From assembly GCA_030696695.1 (NCBI GenBank), contig JAUYRP010000034.1, positions 62,001 through 126,000 on the forward strand: a DNA stretch of 64,000 bases, in the 5' to 3' direction. The notes beneath the pieces were generated by a model. It was not told the DNA's origin. It worked only from the letters and a program-made list of their open reading frames with translations, and searched no databases. Of the stretch, positions 1 to 8,494 are shown piece after piece. The translations under genes were made by a program, and so were the position numbers. The stretch comes from Methylophilus sp. Its GTDB lineage: Bacteria; Pseudomonadota; Gammaproteobacteria; Burkholderiales; Methylophilaceae. Position 1 is the stretch's first letter; each line of letters opens with the position of its first letter.

Positions 1-3000
1 TTGCCAATACTCAAGTAAATGCACCACATTAGACATGGTGCCTTGTTTGGGCCCAGCAATTATGGTGATATCTAGTTTTTCAACAATATGCGCCAATGCG
101 GGGTCGGCAATCACTTGGCTCACTTCGCCATTGGGGCTGTCATCTGAAATAATGATTTGGCCGGTGGGGTAACTTTGTGTAGCTAAACTCACCAGCAATT
201 GCGGAATAAATGCATGTTTATAGGCAGGTACCAACGTCGCTAATACTGGTTTAGCTTGTCCGCCATCCGTGCCATTTTGCGGTGGTAGTGCTTCTAATTG
301 TGCGACAAACTCTGCGGCCAGTTGCTGTGCTGTGTCTGCGCTTAAGCCAAATTGCTGACCAATTTCTAAGGTCTTCACCGCTTTATCCACATTGCCAGCC
401 AACATCAGCGCATCCACATAGCTGACCCAATATTGTTCATATGCAGGGTTGGCGGCAATGGCTAATTCAAATCGTGGAATGGCGTCTACTAGGCGCTCGG
501 TATGGGTCTCGATGATTGCCAATTGGTGATTGGCTTCACCATGATTCGGTTGCACGTTTAACACTTCTTGATAGAGCTGCTCCGCCATGACCACATCACC
601 CGCGTTTTGTTGTTCTTGGGCTAAATCCAACACTTCTTGCAGTGCATCATTTAATGACTGTGCTGGCTGAATAAGATTGGTGAGGCCTCTAAACGCCAAC
701 GCATCCAACACAGCTTGCGGGTCTATTCTAAAATTAGAGTGAACAATATCGCCGCCCAATTGCGCCTCAAGCGTTTCACCTAAAATATAGGTGAGCGTTT
801 GCCCAATGGATGAAGCCACATTGCCAAAATACCAATAGTTGGCGTAGCGGGTGTCGTTCATCATCACCAACACATGCGCGTCTGCTGGCGCCCACAACAT
901 GTTCAAAATGGCTGCGCCAGAAGCCGCCACAATATATTGGGCATTGCTAAACACGGTGACTTGCTCGATAAAGCTCAAATCGCTTGGATCAACCCCTACA
1001 AAACCATTCGCAACTAACAAGGTTTCAATGGCATCTTCATTCACCAGCATGCGGGCGTTAATAGTATTGCCACGTTTGCGCTTGATGAATATTTTATTTG
1101 GCTGTGCAGCGCGCGTTTCTACAGGCACTTTATCTAACATGGCATTGCGTAATGCCAACAACGCTTGTGGATGATAAATAGCACGATCAGGGGCAGAGGT
1201 AATATCTTTACCCACGCCATCAAGGGCTTTGGGGCGCTGAAACACCACATTGGCCAATGGGCTTAACCACATAGCCTGTGGAAAGTGGTGCAATGAAAAC
1301 GGCTCTATCTTAATCAGCTGCTCTGGCTTTACGCCCAGTAGGGTTAAAGACTCTAATTGACTGGGATACGACTGCGCATCCACCAAAATATGATATTGGG
1401 AGATGTCCACACCAGCCTGCTGTAACACCACCATTTGTGGCAAAAATTCGGTCAGCCAATGCGCGTAATTGATGGCGCCATTGCCAATCAAGCTAATCAC
1501 TTTGCAATCGTGATCCGTACGCGCACCAAGATTTGCGTAGCCCGCCAAATTCATATCCGTGCGCACTCTGCAATAACCCAAGCCTTGCTCTGCGGTTTCC
1601 CATGTCTCTGGGTTAAAGTACTGCGGCTGTATGCATTTATCTTGCACGATGGGGAACGCGCCGCTGCCTATCACTTTAAAGTCGGACACTTCTGCCATAT
1701 ATACTGGCGGATGCTGCAACACATGGGCAGATTGCACCAATGGGTTTGGGCTAGGTTGCCCAAAAATGGGGATCGCTTGCGTCGTGTATTCCGCCGCTGG
1801 ATATAACTGCGTGGCATTGAATGCTTGAACGGTTGCCTCAACCGTAGTCAATTCAAAGGTATGCACATTCAACGCTTCTGCCACATCAGTCTCTGGCAGA
1901 TCTTGCTCCTGCCATTTTTGTAAGTATTGTTGGTAATGCCGTTGCCAAGATGCACTACCAAATGCGCCACCACTTTGATGTGTGAGCTGAATTGGCCAAG
2001 TGCCTAAGCGCATGCCAGCATTGCGTGCTGTTCTGCAAAAATCTAAATCATAAAAATGGAAGTCAAACCGTGTATCAAATGCGACTTGATGCTGCGTGAG
2101 CGTCGATTTTTTGGTCGCAAAAAATACGCCGTCCATCAATTCACAGGCGGCAGGCACCACGCCGTAATCCGAGACTTCACCATTGGCGTGCTGTCCATGC
2201 CCTACTTTGCCGCTTAAATATTGTTTGTCATCCCACACAAACTGGGTATTGATAAATGGCCATGCTGGCTGTTTAGGCAAACGGCGGCGATTTCCTGCCA
2301 CACCAACCACATCAAACTGATTGAGGCCAGCGAGTACCGCTGCCACAAAATCGGGCTGGTCTAACCAGACATCATCATGCACAAATACTAAAACAGCATC
2401 GTCTTCCGCCTGGGCAATGCACGCATTAAACACCTCAGGTAAACCGCGACTATTTTCATACGCCACCCGCACCGCAATACGGCTATCTTTCGCCATGTGC
2501 CCTTTGAGTGATTGTCCCAGCGCTGAATCTTGCCAAAATGCTTGTTCTGTCATACGTGTTGCGCTAATCACCTCAACTGTCATATTTTCATTTGAAGTGA
2601 GCACTTGCTTATTTTCTTGAATAGCATTGGCAACGCTATGTTGAATTTTTCCTGCTTTTGCCAATGCGGGGGCTTTAGCATCCCACAGGCTACGTAAAAC
2701 AGTTTCCATCTGGCTGGCAAAGCGTTGACCATCCATCAGCGGTGCGCTTTGCACCTGTGCTCTTAATCCTGCTCGTAGTGTCGCCAATTGGCTGGTATCT
2801 TTGGCAAAATGCAATGCCTGCTGCACATATTGTGCTGGCGTATGCACTACCCAATCCAGCAAACCTGCCGCATTCATCATGCTGGCGCCTTGTCGGGCAA
2901 TCAATGTATCGCCAGCCAACGTCAGCGTGGGCACGCCCATCCATAAGGCTTCACAGGTAGTGGTACCACCAGTGAAAGGAAAACTATCCAGCACCATGTC

Positions 3001-5157
3001 TACTTCTGCATAGCCTGCTAAATATGCCTCGCGTGTAACTTTACCTAACAAAGTTACCCGTGCTGGTGCAATACCACATTGCTGCAAGCGTATTTGCACA
3101 GCTTGGACAATTTGCGCATCCGCAAACGATTTAGATTGCCAACGTAGTTTGGCATCTGGCAGTGCTTGCATGATTTCTGCCCACACTTTCAATACGGCAT
3201 CGCTCACTTTGGTCATGTTTTGAAAACAACCAAAAGTGATATATCCGTTGCGTAATGCTGGCAATGGCGCAACCTCTATCGCCTGCTCTGGTGCAGTAAA
3301 GCACATGCGCGTATCAGGCAAATAAGCAATGGTTTCTGTAAATTGTGCTTGATGTTCGGTGGGTACACCCATCGGGTCTACCAATACATAATCCATGGCT
3401 TCCACACCAGTGGTGGCCCAATAACCTAACCAGCTGGCTTGTACAGGCGCAGGTTGCCATGCAAATAGCGGCAATTTATTCCCACCGGTATGGCCAGATA
3501 AATCGAGTAATACATGTAATTGATCGGCATGTATCATGGCCGCGGCGGCTTGGTCATTGTGTCCCGCTAGCGATTGCCAATGGGTAAAATACGGTTTGAG
3601 TGTGGCGGTGGTCGCGTCTTCGCGACCATCGGTGGAATAGGCGAACAACTCAATTTGGGTAGGGTCTACATGCGCTAACCATGCTTTTAAAAAATAAGCG
3701 ACAGGGTGTTGGCGCAAATCTCCCGACACCAAACCCACACGCAAACGCTGGTCTGGCGCAGCCACTTGCCATTGCACGTAAGGTGTGTGCGCTAGAGATT
3801 TGGTTAATTGACCATATTGATGCGCAACGTCTATACGCGCTTCAGGCGTAAAGTCATCACTATAGGTCATGGCAAATAACAAGTTGTCATGTGCACCCAC
3901 ATGCTGTGGTGCAATCTGCAATACACGCTGTAAGCTAGCGATTGCTTGCGCAATCATGCCTTGGTCGAGATATACATTCCCCAGATTCAAATAAGCATCA
4001 GCGTAATCAGGCGCTTTGCTAATCGCTTTCTTTAAGCAGGCTTCTGCTTGCGATAACTTGCCTAATAGCTTGAGTGTCACACTATAGTTGCTCAGTGTTC
4101 TGGCATCATTCGGTTGAAATTTCAGGGCTTGTTCAAACGCTTGTTCAGCTTCAATGTTAACCATTTTGGCTTGTAAAATCAGGCCTAGGTTATTCCATGC
4201 ATCACCCAACTTTGGTGCCAATGCCAACGCTTGGCGGACCAGCGTCTCTGCTTCCACATAACGGCCTTGGTTCATCATCACTACGGCCATATTGTTGAGC
4301 GTTTCGGCAGTCGGCGGCTCTAAGCTAAGCGCTTTGATGTAGCAATTTTCTGCGGCTTGTACTTGGCCTGTTTCTTTATACAGCAAGCCTAAATTTTTAT
4401 AGGCGGGCAAGAAATTGTCATCGATAGCAATTGCTTGCAAATACGCTTGTTCCGCCTCGTCATCGCGTTGTAACGCTTTTAACACAATGCCTAAATTGTT
4501 GTGCGCACCTGCGTGCGATGGATTGCAACGTATGGCAGTATGGTAGTGTTGTTCTGCCAAACTCAACTCATCCAACGCTTTATACGCCGCGCCTAAATTC
4601 AAATGAATCGATGCATTCTCTGCATCTGCACTCAAGGCTTTTTCATAGTGCTTGACTGCTTCTTTGTGCTTGCCTTGCTCTTGCAACACCACACCAAAAT
4701 TAAAATGCATGTGCACATGCTGCGGGGCTAACTTAAATGCTTTGCGATAATTGGCCTCTGCTAACGCCCATTGCTTAAGCTCTTTTTGCACATCGGCCAA
4801 GTTAAACAACGCTTGTACAAACTGCGGGGCGAGTTTCACGGCTTTTTGGTAACAGACTTGTGCAGCTTGCAGTTTGCCGGCGTCATACAGGCAATTGGCA
4901 TAGTTATATTGGGCTTCTGGATCTTTAGGCAGTAATTCCGCTGCGTTTTTTAACGCTTGCTCGGCGGTCTCTAATTGCATGCTTTGCTGATACAACACAC
5001 CGAGCACTTTCCACGCAATACCATGCTTTGGGTAATCTTGTGTCAACGTGAGCGCTAGGGATAGCGCCTCTGCCTGCATGCCTTGATTAAAATACTGAAT
5101 GAGCTGATTCAACACAGTATTGCTAGGCACACCTTTGGGCTTACTTGAATTAGCCAT
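1..5157 (-). CDS. Giant multidomain TPR glycosyltransferase (OGT-like + GT2 + GT61), 3' end outside window
   Basis: An uninterrupted reverse-strand frame of at least 1,719 residues runs off the left edge. Domains in order: TPR repeats (about 20-435); an OGT/SPINDLY-type GT41 catalytic region (about 469-822, with RLRVGLVSGD and FPFTGGTTTCEALWMGVPT); a GT2-like domain (about 859-1080, with the acidic motif VFVHDDVWLD); a GT61/DUF563-like domain (about 1186-1436, with NGAINYAHWLTEFLPQ and ASGAAILNMLWAP); more TPRs (about 1500-1600); then the start of another GT2 domain (PVLATLVPAYKHAF, IIISDDSPNG). The start at 5157 follows GGAGA with 8-nt spacing; an in-frame ATG at 5205 is an alternative. Known relatives glycosylate proteins or build surface glycans. 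The acceptor here is unknown. It probably acts in the cytoplasm, as no signal peptide is seen. Confidence 0.85.
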   Translation of the reverse strand, partial: MANSSKPKGVPSNTVLNQLIQYFNQGMQAEALSLALTLTQDYPKHGIAWKVLGVLYQQSMQLETAEQALKNAAELLPKDPEAQYNYANCLYDAGKLQAAQVCYQKAVKLAPQFVQALFNLADVQKELKQWALAEANYRKAFKLAPQHVHMHFNFGVVLQEQGKHKEAVKHYEKALSADAENASIHLNLGAAYKALDELSLAEQHYHTAIRCNPSHAGAHNNLGIVLKALQRDDEAEQAYLQAIAIDDNFLPAYKNLGLLYKETGQVQAAENCYIKALSLEPPTAETLNNMAVVMMNQGRYVEAETLVRQALALAPKLGDAWNNLGLILQAKMVNIEAEQAFEQALKFQPNDARTLSNYSVTLKLLGKLSQAEACLKKAISKAPDYADAYLNLGNVYLDQGMIAQAIASLQRVLQIAPQHVGAHDNLLFAMTYSDDFTPEARIDVAHQYGQLTKSLAHTPYVQWQVAAPDQRLRVGLVSGDLRQHPVAYFLKAWLAHVDPTQIELFAYSTDGREDATTATLKPYFTHWQSLAGHNDQAAAAMIHADQLHVLLDLSGHTGGNKLPLFAWQPAPVQASWLGYWATTGVEAMDYVLVDPMGVPTEHQAQFTETIAYLPDTRMCFTAPEQAIEVAPLPALRNGYITFGCFQNMTKVSDAVLKVWAEIMQALPDAKLRWQSKSFADAQIVQAVQIRLQQCGIAPARVTLLGKVTREAYLAGYAEVDMVLDSFPFTGGTTTCEALWMGVPTLTLAGDTLIARQGASMMNAAGLLDWVVHTPAQYVQQALHFAKDTSQLATLRAGLRAQVQSAPLMDGQRFASQMETVLRSLWDAKAPALAKAGKIQHSVANAIQENKQVLTSNENMTVEVISATRMTEQAFWQDSALGQSLKGHMAKDSRIAVRVAYENSRGLPEVFNACIAQAEDDAVLVFVHDDVWLDQPDFVAAVLAGLNQFDVVGVAGNRRRLPKQPAWPFINTQFVWDDKQYLSGKVGHGQHANGEVSDYGVVPAACELMDGVFFATKKSTLTQHQVAFDTRFDFHFYDLDFCRTARNAGMRLGTWPIQLTHQSGGAFGSASWQRHYQQYLQKWQEQDLPETDVAEALNVHTFELTTVEATVQAFNATQLYPAAEYTTQAIPIFGQPSPNPLVQSAHVLQHPPVYMAEVSDFKVIGSGAFPIVQDKCIQPQYFNPETWETAEQGLGYCRVRTDMNLAGYANLGARTDHDCKVISLIGNGAINYAHWLTEFLPQMVVLQQAGVDISQYHILVDAQSYPSQLESLTLLGVKPEQLIKIEPFSLHHFPQAMWLSPLANVVFQRPKALDGVGKDITSAPDRAIYHPQALLALRNAMLDKVPVETRAAQPNKIFIKRKRGNTINARMLVNEDAIETLLVANGFVGVDPSDLSFIEQVTVFSNAQYIVAASGAAILNMLWAPADAHVLVMMNDTRYANYWYFGNVASSIGQTLTYILGETLEAQLGGDIVHSNFRIDPQAVLDALAFRGLTNLIQPAQSLNDALQEVLDLAQEQQNAGDVVMAEQLYQEVLNVQPNHGEANHQLAIIETHTERLVDAIPRFELAIAANPAYEQYWVSYVDALMLAGNVDKAVKTLEIGQQFGLSADTAQQLAAEFVAQLEALPPQNGTDGGQAKPVLATLVPAYKHAFIPQLLVSLATQSYPTGQIIISDDSPNGEVSQVIADPALAHIVEKLDITIIAGPKQGTMSNVVHLLEYWQ

Positions 5158-5457
5158 TGGCTGATTCTCCGTTTGATGCCTAGTATGTGCTTGTGTAGTA
5201 ATCATCTTTGCCCTAGATTTTAGTTAATCTTTTGTTTTGCTATTTGTTTTGCTTGGGCGCAGGCTATTCCGCGCTTTATAGCATTATCAGAAAACTTGAG
5301 GGCAAAGCATTGCTGAATTAGAAGGATAAAACTGGGTTAATTTATGGATATCATAAAAGGCAATAAATGGTTTGCACAACAAGCACTTAGTGCTATGCTT
5401 AACTTGCGTTAAAAGCAATTACTCACTTGTCACAAAAACGTGTTTAGGAGGGTTAAT

Positions 5458-5553
5458 ATGGATTTTTTAGGAGCAGGCGGTGTTTGGACTTTGCTGTTAG
5501 TGTGCGCTGTCATTGGCGTTTTGCTGGTCGTGGCAGCTAAATTTGTTGATTAA
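5458..5553 (+). CDS. Tiny single-pass membrane peptide, 31 aa
   Basis: A 31-codon frame begins with ATG six bases after a strong AGGAGG ribosome-binding site and ends at TAA 5551-5553. The product starts MDFLGAGGVWTLLL and is one hydrophobic helix ending AAKFVD, typical of small single-span membrane proteins. It lies alone between the giant glycosyltransferase (divergent) and the diguanylate cyclase (convergent), with an intrinsic terminator 23 bases after its stop, so it looks like a self-contained transcription unit. I do not recognise a family. The strong Shine-Dalgarno sequence plus the terminator are the reasons to call it real. Confidence 0.6.
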   Translation: MDFLGAGGVWTLLLVCAVIGVLLVVAAKFVD

Positions 5554-5575
5554 CGACTATCGTTCAAGCAAAGTA

Positions 5576-5600
5576 AAAAGGCGCTATATGCGCCTTTTTT
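5576..5600. terminator. Bidirectional rho-independent terminator
   Basis: A GGCGC stem with loop TATAT and GCGCC is flanked by A5 on the left and T6 on the right, so it can end both the small rightward gene at 5458 and the leftward... it sits just past the 3' end of the leftward diguanylate cyclase (stop at 5623). Confidence 0.85.
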
Positions 5601-5622
5601 AATGTACGCATAATGCAAACCT

Positions 5623-6825
5623 TCAAGCAGAATACACGCGGTTGCGGCCAGCGTTTTTGGCGTCATATAGCGCTTTGTCGGCACGCGCAATCATGGCATC
5701 TACTGTGTCCGCCCCATTCGTGATAGAAGATACCCCAAGCGATACCGTAATTTGCAATGTGATTTCATCCATCGGTAGCGTAATCTTAGCTTTCTCTATG
5801 CCTACTCTTAAGCGCTCAGACACTTCTAGCACTTGATGTTTGTCGGTTTCTGGCAGTAATAACGCAAATTCCTCACCACCAAGTCGACCGCATACATCAG
5901 AATCACGCAGCATATGCCTGCACAACTCAGCCACATTTTTTAACACCATATCGCCAGCTTGGTGACCATGTGTATCATTGATGCGCTTAAAAAAATCAAT
6001 GTCCATCATGATGATAGAGAGCGGATTGTTGTAACGAAGCGCACGGTGTAATTCAATTTCTGCCTGTCGCATAAACCAGCTTCTGCTACTGAGGCCCGTC
6101 AGGAAATCATGATTCACTTGATGACTCAATTCTTCTTCCAAGCTTTTCAGTTTGGAAATATCACTCACCAGCCATAACGTGAGCGTAGGATCGTAAGCAA
6201 TCGCAGCGCCGCTAATATCCACCCACACTTTCTGGCTGTTACTCTTTCTCATCTCAAATTGCGTACGGTAAGGCTTGCCATGCTGCACCGGATAGGCGTC
6301 TTGGCCAATCTCATCATACTTGGAAGCATTTGCATATAACATTTTGGTAGAAGCACCCACCAGCTCTGCCTGTGTATAACCCAAGATTTTACTCATACCA
6401 CGGTTACACCAAATTATTTTGCGGTTTTTCAGCATCATGCTGCCGATCAACTCATTGTCTAAGACAATTTTTAGCTCTTCTATATGCCTGAGTAACAAGC
6501 TCGTGAACACGCCGATGAGGGCTGAGGTAATCGTAAAAAACACCACAGAAGGCACGAGTTTTATATCGAAATAAAACTGATGATACGGCGGGACAAAATA
6601 ATAAATACCTGCCAAGCAAGATAGCACTGCCACTAGCGTGCCTGATAATGCACCACAAAAATAGAAGCTGATGATAATGGCTGGGTAGAATGTTACATAC
6701 GGCCCACCTGCTGATTGCGGCATTAACGTGAAACGGCAAAATAAGGCGAACGCAAACAAGCACAAAGCGATGGCTATGCGGTAGTAAAGGTTAAGTTTAT
6801 TAAACTTGTCATTCAAATTAAACAT
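5623..6825 (-). CDS. Membrane-anchored PAS-GGDEF diguanylate cyclase
   Basis: This 400-residue protein should make the second messenger c-di-GMP from two GTP. About 110 N-terminal residues form several hydrophobic spans resembling the DUF4118 membrane sensor region (GGPYVTFYPAIIIS). A PAS domain follows at about 120-235, then a GGDEF domain with an intact active site GGEEF at 316-320. An RxxD inhibitory site (RDSD, 307-310) stands five residues before it, so product feedback inhibition is expected. It is a single gene, convergent with the small membrane peptide gene. A perfect 10-bp inverted repeat lies 55 bases upstream and may be an operator. The ligand of the sensor part is unknown. Confidence 0.88.
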   Translation of the reverse strand: MFNLNDKFNKLNLYYRIAIALCLFAFALFCRFTLMPQSAGGPYVTFYPAIIISFYFCGALSGTLVAVLSCLAGIYYFVPPYHQFYFDIKLVPSVVFFTITSALIGVFTSLLLRHIEELKIVLDNELIGSMMLKNRKIIWCNRGMSKILGYTQAELVGASTKMLYANASKYDEIGQDAYPVQHGKPYRTQFEMRKSNSQKVWVDISGAAIAYDPTLTLWLVSDISKLKSLEEELSHQVNHDFLTGLSSRSWFMRQAEIELHRALRYNNPLSIIMMDIDFFKRINDTHGHQAGDMVLKNVAELCRHMLRDSDVCGRLGGEEFALLLPETDKHQVLEVSERLRVGIEKAKITLPMDEITLQITVSLGVSSITNGADTVDAMIARADKALYDAKNAGRNRVYSA

Positions 6826-6879
6826 GTGTGTTGGTTTAACTTAACAAGCGTGATTAGCCGCTTTTTAAGTCAAATATAT

Positions 6880-6907
6880 GTGTGATTTAACATATGCTAA
6901 ATCACAC
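6880..6907. promoter_or_regulatory. Perfect 10-bp inverted repeat upstream of diguanylate cyclase
   Basis: GTGTGATTTA (6880-6889) and TAAATCACAC (6898-6907) are exact reverse complements separated by 8 bases. The element lies 55-82 bases upstream of the cyclase start codon, where an operator would sit. The half-site resembles a CRP half (TGTGA), but the spacing is far too wide for CRP/FNR. The binding protein is unknown. Confidence 0.4.
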
Positions 6908-6976
6908 AACTCGGTTTCAAATGAAAGATTAGCGCGCTAAACATACCCCATTCCTGCCCTCCGAGGCGTAGCGATA

Positions 6977-7009
6977 ATAAGCACAATGGGTTTCAATCAT
7001 TGTGCTTAT
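6977..7009. terminator. Possible terminator hairpin after efflux operon
   Basis: A perfect 12-bp inverted repeat (ATAAGCACAATG / CATTGTGCTTAT, 9-base loop) lies 37 bases beyond the stop of the outer-membrane efflux gene. The leftward side lacks a clear U-run, so it may instead be an mRNA-stabilising 3' hairpin. Confidence 0.5.
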
Positions 7010-7045
7010 CTCAGACGCATAAGCCTTAGTCACAGATGGATCAGA

Positions 7046-8494
7046 CTACTTCCATCCACCGCCTAGCGCTCGATACAAATTCACCATCGCGCTCATTTGC
7101 TTCTGTTTAGTCTCAATCAGCTCGCCCTTGGCTTCAAGTGTTTCACGCTGGGTGAGCAGTATTTCTAAGTATTCTGCTCTAGCAGACTTAAACAGCTGAT
7201 TCGCCACATCCACCGACTGTGTGAGTGCATCCACCTGTGAGGTTTTTAGTTGATAGTTGTGCTCTAGATTATCAATATTAGAAAGCTGGTTAGACACTTC
7301 ACCATAGGCATTGATAATGGTTTGCTCGTAATCAAAAGCCGCTTGGATTTGTGTGGCATTGGCGTTTTTATACACAGCCTCAATCGCGTTGCGGTTGATC
7401 AAGGGTGCCATCACATCACCAGCCAGTGAGTATGCAAGTGACGCTGGCGTGTTAAGCAGATACTTGGGATTAAACGCTTGAAAGCCAACACCAGCGCGGA
7501 TTGCAAACGAAGGATAAAAGTTAGCCTTGGCCACTTGAATATTCAAATCCGCTGCCGCAAGTTCTAGTTCCGCTTTTCTAATGTCGGGCCGATGTGCTAA
7601 TAGCTCGGCCGGTAAACCCGTTTGAATCAACTTAGGCTTCGTTTCCATAAATCCAGCCGAAGCTCTTTGGATAGGCTGTGGTGTTCGCCCCAGCAAAAAG
7701 TTAATGCGATTCTCCAGCTCCACTTGCTGCTGCTTAATCACATATTGCCTGCTCTGGTTTTTTTTCACCTCCGCCTCAAAACGCTTGACCGCTAATGACG
7801 TTGCTCTGGCATATTTCTGCAGCTCTCTGGTCACTTCAAGCGCGTTTTGTTGGATTGTAATGTTCTGTTCCAAGTTCTCTAGCTGGTTATCCAAGGCCAC
7901 CAACTCGTAATACGCATTGGCAACTTCTGCGACTAAATTAGTCACTAAGAAATTTTTGCCTTCGATAGAGGCCATGTATTCCATGGTGGCGACTTTGGTG
8001 GCATTTCTAAGCTTCTTCCACACGTCTAATTCCCACGAGGCGCGTAAACCAAACTGATAATTGCCCAAGGGGTCAGGGAAAGCTTTCCCCTCTTTAATCT
8101 CTAAGCTTTCTTCCACTGCGCCATTTCGCGTATAACGCCCTACCTTCTCAGCGTCTATACCAGCGCCAAAACTCACAAAAGGCAGGTACTCTCCTTTGCG
8201 AGCTTGAATCTCATTAGAGGCAATACTGATACGCTGCATCAAAATATTGACCTCCTTATTGTTGACGACAGCGGTATCGATTAACCCCGACAAATAGTGG
8301 TCCTCAAAAAAGGTCTTCCAGTCTACATTGGCTATATTTTCGGCTTCTTGAGCGCTTTGATTAAAATGCGCGGGTAATTGCGGATCTGCCTTTTTGGTCG
8401 TTAATACAGGAATAGCACATGCTTGCGTCATGACTGCTAGCGCGCCGATTACCATCATGCGTATAAAAGTATGTTTAGTCATCTTGATTATCAT
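7046..8494 (-). CDS. RND efflux outer-membrane channel lipoprotein (OprM/TolC family)
   Basis: The 482-residue protein is the outer-membrane exit duct of a tripartite efflux pump. The N-terminus has a signal peptide ending in a lipobox-like TQAC, as expected for a lipid-anchored OprM/NodT-type channel. Two repeated outer-membrane-efflux domains follow, with a typical second-repeat sequence (LLAHRPDIRKAELELAAADL, about 300-320). Its start overlaps the end of the pump gene by 20 bases, or by 8 if ATG 8482 is used, which indicates translational coupling. It is the last gene of the three-gene operon. Substrates cannot be told from sequence. Confidence 0.92.
   Translation of the reverse strand: MIIKMTKHTFIRMMVIGALAVMTQACAIPVLTTKKADPQLPAHFNQSAQEAENIANVDWKTFFEDHYLSGLIDTAVVNNKEVNILMQRISIASNEIQARKGEYLPFVSFGAGIDAEKVGRYTRNGAVEESLEIKEGKAFPDPLGNYQFGLRASWELDVWKKLRNATKVATMEYMASIEGKNFLVTNLVAEVANAYYELVALDNQLENLEQNITIQQNALEVTRELQKYARATSLAVKRFEAEVKKNQSRQYVIKQQQVELENRINFLLGRTPQPIQRASAGFMETKPKLIQTGLPAELLAHRPDIRKAELELAAADLNIQVAKANFYPSFAIRAGVGFQAFNPKYLLNTPASLAYSLAGDVMAPLINRNAIEAVYKNANATQIQAAFDYEQTIINAYGEVSNQLSNIDNLEHNYQLKTSQVDALTQSVDVANQLFKSARAEYLEILLTQRETLEAKGELIETKQKQMSAMVNLYRALGGGWK

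Noticed and set aside
851-1174. 107-codon forward frame, and other forward frames up to about 4655
   Set aside because: All lie antisense to the uninterrupted giant glycosyltransferase frame, which has strong domain similarity throughout.
5344-5412. 22-codon frame MDIIKGNKWFAQQALSAMLN upstream of the 31-residue peptide
   Set aside because: No convincing ribosome-binding site, and the product is not hydrophobic or otherwise recognisable; left as possible leader peptide only.
6880-6907. CRP/FNR site reading of the TGTGA...TCACA palindrome
   Set aside because: CRP needs six bases between half-sites; here there are sixteen.
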